Shown here: piece by piece, positions 34,200 to 44,999 of the stretch
How positions within the stretch are numbered: the first letter of the stretch is position 1
Layout: the number at the start of each line of letters is the position of its first letter
Source of the DNA: Anagrus nilaparvatae
Taxonomy: Eukaryota; Arthropoda; Insecta; Hymenoptera; Mymaridae
Direction: 5' to 3'
Assembly (NCBI GenBank): GCA_022575985.1
Contig: JAKSXM010000040.1
Coordinates: 11,736,001-11,800,000 of the forward strand
Length of the DNA: 64,000 bases
Translations under genes and position numbers: made by a program
The notes under the pieces: generated by a model
What the model was told of the DNA's origin: nothing
Database searches by the model: none
Seen by the model: the letters and a program-made list of their open reading frames with translations, nothing else

Positions 34200-34713
34200 C
34201 ACCAGGTATTTAAAAAAAAATAATAAGATCCGAGGATGAAAATGAACCATGCAGGTAGAAGCGGATACCCTGGGGGTATAATTTTCAATTTTTCGACCCA
34301 GCGTATTTTCCGATTTTCCAAGATGGCGGACAATAAAAATTAAAAATAATGAGTTTTAACTTTACAAAGGGGTTATTGAGGGTGAGAAAAATGAATCAAG
34401 GGTGGAAAATATTCAATTTTTCGATTCAACGTATTTTCCGATTTTCCAAGATGGCGGACAATAAAATTTAAAAATAATGACTTTTAACTTTACAAGGAGG
34501 TTTTTGAGGGTGAGAAAAATGAATTAAGGACGGAAAATATTAAATTTTTCGACCAAACGTATTTCCCGATTTTCCAAGATGGCGGACAATAAAATTTAAA
34601 AATAATGACTTTTAATTTTACAATGGGGTTTTTGAGGGTGAGAAAAATGAATTTAGGTTGGAAAATATTCAATTTTTGGACCCGACGTATTTTCCGATTT
34701 TCCAATATGGCGG
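34200..34713 (+). repeat. 128-bp repeat array, four units
   Basis: The cores at 34321, 34449, 34577 and 34705 are spaced exactly 128 bp. Each unit reads TTTCCGATTTTCCAAGATGG then CGGACAATAAAA, and GGGTGAGAAAAATGAAT. It directly abuts the left end of the 3.9 kb palindrome. The minus ORFs at 34115-34333 and 34490-34705 are repeat translations. Confidence 0.9.
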
Positions 34714-35221
34714 ACTTAGATGTAAAAAAATGATATTAAAAAAGGTTTTATGTAATTTGACACATAATTAACGGAAGTATTACGATTAGAAAATAAAAAA
34801 AATTATCTAAGCTTTGAACTTTCAGATCAGATAAATTATCTTTTATCTTAAAAATAATATTTTCGATAAGCCATACATTCAGGCAGACGAATTTTCTTAT
34901 TTACAAAGGTTATAAAACCTTAGTAAACATAATCATGTGTTTGAATATTTTTTTGGTTTTTTGTAAAAATGTGGATGAGTTTAAAGAAAAAAAATTATTT
35001 GTTGCAACTACGAGGAAACCGCACGTTGAGTTATTTTCAAAAAAAATACTTTGTTTTAAAAAATAACCTATTTTATTTATGCATGTGCTTCGGTGCCTGT
35101 TAATTATTTATACTCAATTAATTAATTAAAAAAGTGGAAAAAAGATTTTGTGAAGCTTTAATAAGAGTAAGGCGCAAAGTAAGTAAGCTGCTTTTATTAA
35201 AAATTAATAAATGTATTTTTT

Positions 35222-35691
35222 ATGCAGCATTGTTATATTAATTTAAATAAGTTTCAGTTTGCTCTAGCCTTGCATGCCCCAAACCTTGGCTTAGAGCTAC
35301 CTGCTTTAGAGGGTTACGAAATTGTTGAAAAAAAGGATCAGCATTACACACTGCTTAAAATAATTAGGGCCGGCTTTAATAGAATCGAAGTAATGTTATC
35401 TCCAAAATTGCTATTCAAAAGAATAGGTTATTTAGCAGCTAGTCAAAGTTTTCATATGGATTCTGAAATAACATATTTTTATTTTTTGTTACAATGTTAA
35501 AAATTTTGTATTGACACCAATATTCATTATTTTTCAGGAATTAATGTTAACGAACAATATGATTCGGAGAGATTTAAAAAGTAATAATCAATTCGATATT
35601 GGGTTAGAATTAAGTGGCTTAGACTGTTCAAGATTTATCAAGAGATTTAGTCAATGACATCATGACTTTACTAACCACTAAAAAACCATAT
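35222..35691 (+). pseudogene. AP-3 complex delta-subunit gene fragment, left arm
   Basis: The frame from 35222 contains FKRIGYLAASQSFH, identical to the conserved AP-3 delta-adaptin stretch. Before it is AGFNRIEVMLSPK, matching the AAFNIIEVM-type sequence of the family. At 35468 the expected phase-0 intron begins with AT instead of GT (GAA|ATAACA), so the donor is dead. The 70-bp intron ends TTTTTCAG. Exon 2 (35538) continues ELMLTNNMIRRDL, then a frameshift near 35629, then DLSRDLVNDIMTLL and TTKKPY before a TAA. This is a small part of the N-terminal trunk of a ~1,000-residue protein. AP-3 delta (garnet in Drosophila) works in endosome/lysosome-related vesicle traffic. The first ~35 residues of the frame do not match AP-3 and are unexplained. 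Confidence 0.82.
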
Positions 35692-36583
35692 TAAACCTTA
35701 AATATTTAGTAAAATTGGAGATATTGAGTAAAAACGATAATTTTAGATATGTATGTACTTTCATAGAATAAAATTACGTACTACGTCCAAACCAAAAAGA
35801 AATAATGCTGTTTTTTTATGTAAAATATTTTGACGAAAAAAATTTGACCAAAAAATTAAGTACCAGATTCGAGATATTGAAAAAACCATATTTTCAGATA
35901 TTAGTATTTTCATAGAAAAAAATTCGGTGTTGCGTCCAAAAAGAAAAAAAATAGCTGTTTTTTGTATTGTTTGGTGGCAAAAATTTGATACAAATCTTTT
36001 CGAAAAATTAATTATCAGAATCGATATTTTCAGATATTAATACTTTTATAGAAATAAATGTGAAATTAAATCCAAATTAAAAAAAAAGTACGTGCAGATT
36101 TTTTGGTGAAAATAATTTAAAAAAAAAATTAGGTCTCAATACCGTAATGATTGTTATATTATATTACCGGTTAAACGCGTGCAAACACCTGTTTTTTAGC
36201 TTCCTGGGGTCTCAAAACGTGCTTATATGCAAAAAAATAAGAACTTCACCTTTAACAATGGTTCCTTTATGATACACTAAAATTTGAGATAAACAAATAC
36301 GTTACTTAAAAATTATAATAATTCTCAAGAGAAGTTAAAAAATTGAAAAAATATTCAATTTCTATAGCCATTGATCAAGTTATATTTCCCTTAAAAAGTA
36401 AAAAAAAAAAATTTTTTATTTATTGACTACAGGCGGAGAAATTAGAGTTTGAAGTTATTATTTTCTAAATTTTTCCCCGAATAAATTGATATTTTGAAAA
36501 TTATTCCCAATTGGGCCACGCTATTATCCAATGGGCCAAACCCCACTCACATTAGCTAAGTACATCCCCGCTTGCATTATCCA

Positions 36584-36760
36584 AGGCCCGTATTAGGATA
36601 ATCCAAGGGCCGCCCAAGGCCCGTATTAGGATTATCCAAGGGGTCTCCGTGTGCATTATCCATGGGCTCCCGCTTGCATTATCCAAGGGCCACCCTAGGA
36701 TTATCCAAGAGACTCCTTGGATAATCCTAGGGCGGCCCTTGGATTATCCTAATACGGGCC
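36584..36760. repeat. GCATTATCCAAGG repeat block at the palindrome centre
   Basis: Several copies of TTATCCAAGGGCC alternate with CCCGTATTAGGATTATCC. A local hairpin CTAGGATTATCCAAG / CTTGGATAATCCTAG has a short loop at about 36710-36714. GC-rich compared with the arms. Confidence 0.75.
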
Positions 36761-37655
36761 TTGGATAATGCAAGCGGGGATGTACTTAGCTAATGTGAGT
36801 GGGGTTTGGCCCATTGGATAATAGCGTGGCCCAATTGGGAATAATTTTCAAAATATCAATTTATTCGGGGAAAAATTTAGAAAATAATAACTTCAAACTC
36901 TAATTTCTCCGCCTGTAGTCAATAAATAAAAAATTTTTTTTTTTTACTTTTTAAGGGAAATATAACTTGATCAATGGCTATAGAAATTGAATATTTTTTC
37001 AATTTTTTAACTTCTCTTGAGAATTATTATAATTTTTAAGTAACGTAATTGTTTATCTCAAATTTTAGTGTATCATAAAGGAACCATTGTTAAAGGTGAA
37101 GTTCTTATTTTTTTGCATATAAGCACGTTTTGAGACCCCAGGAAGCTAAAAAACAGGTGTTTGCACGCGTTTAACCGGTAATATAATATCACAATCATTA
37201 TGGTATTGAGACCTAATTTTTTTTTTAAATTATTTTCACCAAAAAATCTGCACGTACTTTTTTTTTAATTTGGATTTAATTTCACATTTATTTCTATAAA
37301 AGTATTAATATCTGAAAATATCGATTCTGATAATTAATTTTTCGAAAAGATTTGTATCAAATTTTTGCCACCAAACAATACAAAAAACAGCTATTTTTTT
37401 TCTTTTTGGACGCAACACCGAATTTTTTTCTATGAAAATACTAATATCTGAAAATATGGTTTTTTCAATAATTCTCGAATCTGGTACTTAATTTTTTGGT
37501 CAAATTTTTTTCGTCAAAATATTTTACATAAAAAAACAGCATTATTTCTTTTTGGTTTGGACGTAGTACGTAATTTTATTCTATGAAAGTACATACATAT
37601 CTAAAATTATCGTTTTTACTCAATATCTCCAATTTTACTAAATATTTAAGGTTTA

Positions 37656-38125
37656 ATATGGTTTTTTAGTGGTTAGTAAAGTCATGATGTCATTGACTAA
37701 ATCTCTTGATAAATCTTGAACAGTCTAAGCCACTTAATTCTAACCCAATATCGAATTGATTATTACTTTTTAAATCTCTCCGAATCATATTGTTCGTTAA
37801 CATTAATTCCTGAAAAATAATGAATATTGGTGTCAATACAAAATTTTTAACATTGTAACAAAAAATAAAAATATGTTATTTCAGAATCCATATGAAAACT
37901 TTGACTAGCTGCTAAATAACCTATTCTTTTGAATAGCAATTTTGGAGATAACATTACTTCGATTCTATTAAAGCCGGCCCTAATTATTTTAAGCAGTGTG
38001 TAATGCTGATCCTTTTTTTCAACAATTTCGTAACCCTCTAAAGCAGGTAGCTCTAAGCCAAGGTTTGGGGCATGCAAGGCTAGAGCAAACTGAAACTTAT
38101 TTAAATTAATATAACAATGCTGCAT
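37656..38125 (-). pseudogene. AP-3 complex delta-subunit gene fragment, right arm
   Basis: Mirror copy of 35222-35691. It has the same mutated donor (GAA|ATAACA), the same 70-bp intron and the same frameshift, so the lesions predate the inverted duplication or have been homogenised since. Confidence 0.82.
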
Positions 38126-38633
38126 AAAAAATACATTTATTAATTTTTAATAAAAGCAGCTGACTTACTTTGCGCCTTACTCTTATTAAAGCTTCACAAA
38201 ATCTTTTTTCCACTTTTTTAATTAATTAATTGAGTATAATTAATTAACAGGCACCGAAGCACATGCATAAATAAAATAGGTTATTTTTTAAAACAAAGTA
38301 TTTTTTTTGAAAATAACTCAACGTGCGGTTTCCTCGTAGTTGCAACAAATAATTTTTTTTCTTTAAACTCATCCACATTTTTACAAAAAACCAAAAAAAT
38401 ATTCAAACACATGATTATGTTTACTAAGGTTTTATAACCTTTGTAAATAAGAAAATTCGTCTGCCTGAATGTATGGCTTATCGAAAATATTATTTTTAAG
38501 ATAAAAGATAATTTATCTGATCTGAAAGTTCAAAGCTTAGATAATTTTTTTTATTTTCTAATCGTAATACTTCCGTTAATTATGTGTCAAATTACATAAA
38601 ACCTTTTTTAATATCATTTTTTTACATCTAAGT

Positions 38634-38875
38634 TCAATTTTTTCTCAAGATTTACAAAAAAAAAATTTTTTTGCCGAAAATAAAATTTTTATTTCCCAAA
38701 GTAATGACTTTCCGGGCTCAAAAGTATTTTCAATCGAATTATCGCACCCAAAAACATAATTTACCACCAAAAATAATCGTAAAGTTAATTTACCCTTCTC
38801 GACGCACGTTTCTATAATTACAATTATTCCTTTAAATTTCGCCGTTTTAATAGAAAATTTCCTAAAAACATAAAA
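38634..38875. other. Spacer after the palindrome
   Basis: AT-rich. TTAATTTACCCTTCTCGACG at 38787-38806, continuing CACGTTTCTA, recurs exactly near 41203, just upstream of the retrotransposon. Confidence 0.5.
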
Positions 38876-39050
38876 AAATATATCCTTATATAAAATTTCC
38901 CGCGGAATTCAAAGTTTTGGTCAGATTTTGAATTGCTCACATGACTTGGTGGAAAATTTGAAATTTGTAAAAAATGAACTTTTAAACCTGCTATATTTTG
39001 ATCTAGAGCTCTCAAAACGCAATAACCCAGTGTTTTCCCTTTTTCATGAT
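38876..39050 (+). repeat. Foldback repeat family X, partial copy 4
   Basis: TATCCTTATATAAAATTTCC then CGCGGAATTC, GGTCAGATTTTGAATTG, GCTATATTTTGATCTAGAGC and TCTCAAAACGCAATAAC follow the order of 2650-2870. It runs directly into the 128-bp array. Confidence 0.7.
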
Positions 39051-39860
39051 AATGACCTTACATCGATGAAAACGTTTTTTTTCAACCTTGTACACCCGCA
39101 GTCAATATAAAAAGCCTTTTCTGGAATGTTTTGGAAAGCTGAAAAATATGCTGGGGCGGAAAAATTAAAATTTTTATCAATGAAAAAGTTTCTCTTAACC
39201 TTGGAAACCTCTAGGTAATATAGAAAGTTCCTATTTTATGTTTTTTGTTCCACCATCTTGGAAAATATGATGAAGCCAAAAAATAAAAAATTTCATTCAT
39301 AAAAACGTTTTTCTCTACCTCGAAAAACCCCAGGTAATATAGATACTTCTGCTATTCATATTTTTTGTTTCGCCATATCGGAGAATTCTGGAAACATGCT
39401 TGGGTGAAAAAATAAAATTCATAAATGAAAATTTTTTTCTCAACCGCGTAAACCCCTAGGCAATGTAAAATGTTTGTTCTGACATGTTTTTTGGTCCACC
39501 ATTTTGGAAAATTAGAAAATATGCTGGGGATAAAAAATGAAAATTTTCATTAATAAAATCGTTTTTCACAACCTCGAAAACCCCTAGGCAATGTAAAAAG
39601 ATATAATATAAGATAATTCTGACAAGATTTTTAGTCCGCCATCTTGGAAAATTGGAAAATATGCTAGGGCAATAATATTAAAATTTTTATTAAGAAAAAC
39701 GTTTTTCTCAACCTTGAAAACTCCAAGGTAATGTAGAATAAGTTTCTAATTTAATGTTTTTTGTTCCGCCATCTTGGGAAATTGAAAAAGATGCTGGGGC
39801 AAAATAATGAAATATTTCAATTATAAAATCTTTTTTCTTGACCTCGAAAACCCTCAGAGA
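39051..39860 (-). repeat. 128-bp repeat array, about six diverged units
   Basis: CCATCTTGGAAAAT-type cores at about 39127, 39253, 39373, 39499, 39639 and 39769 give 120-140 bp spacing. Each unit carries AACCTCGAAAACCCC and ATGCTGGGGC. Same family as 33.1, 34.2 and 60 kb, more diverged. Confidence 0.8.
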
Positions 39861-40355
39861 CTCTCACTACACTTGTGGGTAAAATAGGGATCCAGCTACA
39901 TTATCCTCGAATTTTTTTTTACCAGCTACACTATACCTTACTTAAAATTCATTTCCCTCTTCTTTTTTCAAACGTTTTTAGTACGACGACGGCTAAAATA
40001 ATATAATAATTATTTTAAATTGATATTTATTTTAAAAAAGTGTCAAATCAAAGAAATTATAAAAACTTAAATATCTCTTTTTATTATAATACTTTGTAAA
40101 AATAGGAATTATCTGCTTAAAATTTTTGAAATTGAGCTTATAACCTCAAATTTTCTACAATTTGCTTAAAGCAAATTGCTTTTAAATTACAGAAAAATTT
40201 TGATAAATTATTAAATAAATGAGGTAAGTTCAATAAAAATATTTTTTTGATTAATGAATAAAAATTACGTGAAATTTTTTGTTTAGTTTCAGCTAATTTT
40301 TTATTTTTAAATTAATTTTACCAATATTTTTACAGTTATTTCTACAATAAACAAA
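39861..40355 (+). other. Upstream region of the Myb/SANT-like gene
   Basis: AT-rich. A GAG|GTAAGTT donor at 40224 and a TTTTTACAG acceptor ending at 40335 would define a 112-bp intron in the 5' UTR of the gene that starts at 40356. Confidence 0.45.
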
Positions 40356-40931
40356 ATGGGAAGTAAACAAAAGCATAATTTTAGCCAGGATGAAACATTT
40401 AACCTGATACAAATTTGGGGAGATCCAGATATTCAACATCTTCTCAGAACTTTTCGTAAACATAAACTAATTTATGAAACTATCGCTACTCAACATGCAG
40501 AAAGTGGGTATAAAAGAACGGGTCCTGAAGTAAAAGAAAAAATTAGAAACCTGAAAAAAGATTATGTTAAAAAAAAACCAAAATCAGGAGGGGCCATTCC
40601 AAAATGGCCCTTTTACCATGCAATTCACAAGGTCTTGGGGCAGAAAGATGTTTACAATGACCAGCTTTTAACAGATTCTTTAATATTTAGTGATGATAGA
40701 AGTGAAGATTCAGAACAAGATAAAAATTTTGATGACAAACTTGACCCTGAAACCGAGATCACTGATGAACCTACTCCTAAAAAATATCATAAAATTAAAA
40801 GAAAGCCTCCACCAAGAAAGAGAAAAAATGAACAAGTTGATCTTCTGGGGGAAATCAAAGAATTAAACAATTTATCAAAAAATAGCTATGAACACTCTTT
40901 GGAAATGGTGTTACGTCTAAACTTACTTTAA
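40356..40931 (+). CDS. Myb/SANT-like (trihelix-type) DNA-binding protein
   Basis: 191 codons from ATG to TAA. Residues ~8-95 fit the Myb/SANT-like domain of insect trihelix-type proteins: DETFNLIQIWGDPDIQHLLR, then YKRTGPEVKEKIRNLKKDY, then WPFYHAIHKVLG near the end. The tryptophan usually present at the start of helix 1 is replaced (HNFSQDE). After the domain come an acidic stretch (DDRSEDSEQD), a basic nuclear-localisation-like patch (KRKPPPRKRK) and a short helical tail. The domain binds DNA in the nucleus; targets are unknown. Such proteins occur both as host transcription factors and as the second protein of PIF/Harbinger transposons. No Harbinger transposase is nearby, so I cannot choose. 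A putative 5' UTR intron (40224-40335) supports a real transcription unit. Confidence 0.75.
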   Translation: MGSKQKHNFSQDETFNLIQIWGDPDIQHLLRTFRKHKLIYETIATQHAESGYKRTGPEVKEKIRNLKKDYVKKKPKSGGAIPKWPFYHAIHKVLGQKDVYNDQLLTDSLIFSDDRSEDSEQDKNFDDKLDPETEITDEPTPKKYHKIKRKPPPRKRKNEQVDLLGEIKELNNLSKNSYEHSLEMVLRLNLL

Positions 40932-41202
40932 TGTAACCTGTAAAGAATATTGCTAATGCGAATAGGATACCTTTTAGCATTGCGTCTACGTGACACTAAC
41001 GGCGGGAAAGGATTAGGTTCAAATCAATTTAAGATAATTAATTAATAACTACTTTTTCTTTTATTATTTACTTATTAGTTATAAAATGTCTTATAATAAC
41101 TTACAACTTGCTTACTATGATTACTAATTAAAGTCCAACTGGAAGTCCTAAATATTTTAAAGTCCAACTACTAAGATCACTTGGATTGGTAAGTATACTT
41201 AA
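40932..41202. other. Junction between Myb/SANT-like gene and retrotransposon
   Basis: TTAAAGTCCAACT occurs twice (41126-41140, 41157-41170). No poly(A) signal stands out for the upstream gene. Confidence 0.35.
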
Positions 41203-41884
41203 TTTACCCTTCTCGACGCACGTTTCTAAAGTGGCGCAATGAAATATTTGCAACCCTGTAGAACAGGGCTCCACAGCAATGTGGCCTTGCCCTACAGAGC
41301 AAGGTAATCGTTGCTGCTGGTTCATTCATGTTTGGGACCTTCACCTGCTGTCTGTTGGGGGGATTCAGAAAAAGCCACGAAAAAAGCTGAAAAGTTCGCT
41401 GGGATTGGCTGCATGTGTTTCCGTCTAAACAAAAAACTGTTTACTTTAAATGTGATATATGTGTTGCAGCTAATAACTTCGGGACGTAAGGCCTGAAGCG
41501 GTAATTATCAGATAAACCCTTGCAGCTGCAGGTGTTGGGCGCGAACATGACTGATCCTAGGATCCCTGATTTCAGTGAGCCCTGCGGCGTTCGCTCCATA
41601 AATAGTGAAGAAGCTCTTTTTTTGTTCAGAGCTTCCCTGACTAACCTAAAACCTAATTAAAATGCACAAGTGTGTAAGTCCCAGGAGCAGATGTCTGGGT
41701 GGATATCGCATTCTTTCTTGCAGTGCAAATCGAATGATCGAACGGCACGTGCTGTTTTTCACCTGGTGATCATTTGATCATCTGTGGAAGTAATCTTACT
41801 TTTGTAAGAATCATTGGGATCTTGACCAATCGCTAGGAATGGCCTATGAGGATCCTGTTAATACGACGGGTAAAATATCGTATT

Positions 41885-42772
41885 ATGTCAGCAGACATCG
41901 CTGGCACCGGCCCCATGGATTCTGAGGGGGGCCAACAATTTTGCATGGAGGTGGATTTAACATCATCTTCCACCCAGGGGGGACCAGGTAAGGAACTTCA
42001 AGCCACAGTTTTGCTTGAACGTATTCAGCACCCACTACCTGCAGAAGGTGCAGGGAATACTGAAAAACCAAGCTATGCGGACAGCCTTAAATATCTGCAA
42101 AACTTAGCATATGGCACTGGTAATCTTAACACAGACCAGGCCTTTGATCAAGCAGTGGTCGAAAAGCCCAATGCCTTCCTTCACCACATTTCTGTTCTGA
42201 AGGATGTTGCACAGGCTTTGGAAAAACACTATAAGGAAATGATGGAAGCTCATCCCAGCATGTCACATCACTGTACATCAGTACAGAAAAATTGTGGCAT
42301 GCCAATTAAAAATGGAGTAAATCTCTTCGGCAATGTACTCATTCAACTTGAGCTAATAACGAAGAGACTGCATGCAGAAACGAAAGACATTGAGTCTGCT
42401 ATTAAAAAAGCAGAAAATAAACAGCAGGCAAAGAGAATCCGATCGTCTTCCTCTGAGGAGAACTCCCCAGAGTCAAGACAAGATAGGAAAAGGATCCACA
42501 AGAAGAACATCAGCAACTCTGGGGTGGAGCAGCAGAACAACGCGGAGCTCCAGGAAGAAGAGGAAAGAAGGAAAATGCTGCTTCAAGAAAGCCAGAGGAA
42601 GGAGCAAGAACAGAGGATTAAGGAGAAAGTGCGACTGGAACAGAAGGAAAAAGAGCGGCGTAAAAAAGATAAACTGATCCAGGAAGCAAAAGAAGAAGGT
42701 AGGTCTGCTAGAATTATACCAAAAGCAGAAGCTGGAACAGAAAAAAGGGAAGCGGCCACCAAAAGAGAATGA
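41885..42772 (+). pseudogene. Retrotransposon ORF1, N-terminal part
   Basis: The likely start is ATG at 41885 (MSADIAGTGPMDSEGGQ); an in-frame ATG lies 13 codons upstream. The C-terminal half is a long charged coiled-coil (EEEERRKMLLQES...KEKERRKKDK). The frame ends at 42772. Lysine-rich coding sequence continues in another frame to about 42918, so at least one frameshift separates it from the zinc-knuckle part. ORF1 proteins of this clade bind the element RNA. Confidence 0.7.
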
Positions 42773-42983
42773 ACTTGCGGGGGGAGATCGCCAAAATAAG
42801 GGAGATGACTCAAAGGTTGCTCCTAACAACACCAAGGAGAACGGCCCACAGGATAACCCTGAGACCTCCCCCAACAAGGATGGAGATAAGGACACCCCTA
42901 GGCATAAGTCCAAAAAATAAAGAAAGCTGCTGAAGAAACAAAAGCAGCTGCAGCTCCAACCAAGAAAGGGTACTGATCAGCAT

Positions 42984-43910
42984 ATGGAGATATGCGAAGT
43001 AGCTGACGGACAAGAGCAGCAAAATCAGGTACCTAAGAAGCCACTGGTCAAGGAGGAAAATTGGCTGGTAAAGGGTAAGAAGAAGAAAAAGCCCAGGGCC
43101 AAAAAGCCCCAGCCAACAAAGAAACCTGCAGAAAAAGGTAAAGTACCTTCCAAGGTGGGAAGGCGCAGGTATAAGAAAAGGAAAGAAGCCTTCCAGATTA
43201 CCCCAGCGGCGGGCAAATCCTACGAGGAAACGCTTCTCGATTTAAAGAGAAACGTTAACCTCGAAGAATTTGGCGCGAAGGTCCACCGCATCAGGAAAAC
43301 TCAAAACGGCAGCGTCCTTATTGAGTTGGAGGCCATCGAGGACCGACAAAAACTGGAAGAAGCGGTGAAGTCGGTCACGGGCCCTGAGTCGAATGTTCGT
43401 GACTTGATCCCGACACTAAAACTCGAAATCCGAGATTTGGATGGGGTCACGAAAGAACAGGAGATTCAGGCAGCTGTTGCCAAGGCCATAGGTGTCGAAA
43501 ATGAAGACCTATTCCAGGTGTCCATTTTCAAAACCAAAGGCACAACAAGCCAGATGGTCGTGGTGGATATTCTTGAGGCCGACGCTATACGCCTGGCCAA
43601 AAAGGGCAAAATCCAGATCGGCTGGGCATCGAGTAGAGTGCGCCTCCGTGCAGACGTGAGGCGCTGCTACAAATGTCTGGGCTATGGACATAGCCAATAT
43701 GTCTGCAAAGGCCCAGACAGAAGTAAGGCGTGCTTAAAGTGTGGCGAAGATGGCCATAAGAGGACAGAGTGCAGCAAGGATAAGCCTGAGTGCTTCCTCT
43801 GCAAGACCAGAAAGGATAAGTGCTCCACGGAGCACTATCCTGGAGAGGGAAACTGCCCCAGTTACCGGGAGGCTCTAGCTGTGGCAAGAAGCAGGTGTCA
43901 TCGGAAATGA
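42984..43910 (+). pseudogene. Retrotransposon ORF1, gag-like zinc-knuckle part
   Basis: Open frame of 308 codons. It begins with lysine-rich sequence, then a globular region (about residues 70-215), then CYKCLGYGHSQYVC and CLKCGEDGHKRTEC (CCHC knuckles) and a third CFLC...H....C-type cluster. This trio near the C-terminus is typical of R1-clade ORF1. Its stop TGA overlaps the ORF2 start (ATGA at 43907-43910). Separated from the N-terminal part by frameshifts. Confidence 0.82.
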
Positions 43911-44374
43911 TCAAGGTTCTCCAAGGGAACATGCAACACGCACGGGAAGCTGGTGCATTGTTGGATCAAATTGCTCGCGAAGAGGATGCAAATATCCTCT
44001 TACTAAGCGAGCAATATTACAACATGAACCACAAGTACTGGCTTTCCGATGACACTGGCTGCTGTGCCATATGGCTTCGAGGCAGAGCCCAAACGTCTCT
44101 TACCCAACATGGGAAAGGGAATTGCCATGTCTGGGCCAAGTGTGGGGAGACAACTTACATAAGTTGCTATCTCTCCCCAAACGACAACTCGGCAGAACTG
44201 GCTACAAAGCTGGTCAGCATCGAGAGCACGGTCCGGACGGCGACTGGTGGCGTCATCCTTGGTGGAGACTTCAACGCCAGGGCTCTGGAATGGGGGATGC
44301 CAACGACTAACCCCAGGGGACGAATGGTGCTCGAAATGGCCACTAGGTGCAAACTAGTGGTCCAGAATAGATGA
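43907..44374 (+). pseudogene. Retrotransposon ORF2, APE-like endonuclease part
   Basis: Starts ATG ATC AAG GTT, overlapping the ORF1 stop by four bases. MIKVLQGNMQHAREA is the usual QxNxxHxxxA opening of the endonuclease. LLSEQYY gives the catalytic-glutamate block and GGVILGGDFNAR the GDFNA motif. It stops at TGA 44372-44374 (NR*NRPTYERAG), apparently a nonsense change, and a frameshift follows near 44405. Confidence 0.8.
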
Positions 44375-44404
44375 AACAGGCCCACCTACGAGAGGGCGGG
44401 TTGG

Positions 44405-44792
44405 GGTATATATCTCTATCCCGGACATAACCTTCGCTACAGAAGCTGCGTCCGGGAGAATAGGCGACTGGAGGGTGATGGATGATCAATACAATGGTAG
44501 TGATCATCATTACATCGCCTTCCGGGTATTGGAAGGAACCTCACAAAGACCTCCGTACAGGAGGCGCCCCTTGGGTTGGAACGTCCCAAAAATGGACGAA
44601 GACAGATTCGAAGAGTATCTTCGAATCGAGTCAGCGTCCAACCCCGCTTGGCATGGAGGGGCCACAAGTCCCCATGAGGCTGAAATCTTAAATAAGAAAG
44701 TAACGTCTCTATTATGCGGGGCTTGTGATGCCTCGATGCCTCGCCGCAGGCCCTGGAAAGGGAGAAAGCCAGTGTACTGGTGGACTCCCTAA
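44405..44792 (+). pseudogene. Retrotransposon ORF2, endonuclease end and linker
   Basis: In the shifted frame SIPDITFATEAASGRIGDW and YNGSDHHYIAFRV supply the C-terminal endonuclease block (SDH motif). The frame ends at TAA 44790-44792 (WWTP*), but the same frame continues directly into IAELRKECHRTRRKA and the RT region, so this is a single nonsense change. Confidence 0.75.
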
Positions 44793-44999
44793 ATAGCTGA
44801 GCTCCGGAAGGAATGCCACAGGACACGACGAAAGGCGCAAAGAGCACGGGACAGACCTGAGGCCGCCGTTCTTTCTCAGGATCATAAGGACGCCAAACAC
44901 CGGCTGGCCAAGGCCATCCGTCAAAGCAAGGCTCGATGTCTGCGTTCATTACGCGAAGATGTAAACAAGGACCCCTGGGGCCTAGGTTACAAAATCGTA

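Larger units (their letters stand above)
34714..38633. repeat. 3.9 kb near-perfect palindrome carrying AP-3 delta fragments
   Basis: The arms begin and end at ACTTAGATGTAAAAAAATGA and its complement. They match with only scattered differences for about 1.9 kb, around a centre near 36674-36712. The two 92-codon ORFs (35222-35500 + and 38125-37847 -) are identical at protein level. The inner part resembles the element at 6128-6711, and the outermost unpaired core is a GGATTATCCAAGG-rich block. The high arm identity means recent inverted duplication or ongoing gene conversion between arms. Confidence 0.93.

Noticed and set aside
35222..35500. The 92-codon ORF as an intact small protein gene
   Set aside because: Its last ten codons are read-through into a former intron with a mutated donor, and the central part is a recognisable piece of AP-3 delta, so it is a pseudogene fragment.
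42343..42913. Minus-strand ORFs across the retrotransposon ORF1 (for example 42913-42473)
   Set aside because: Antisense shadows of the lysine/glutamate-rich coiled-coil, giving serine/leucine/phenylalanine-rich translations.
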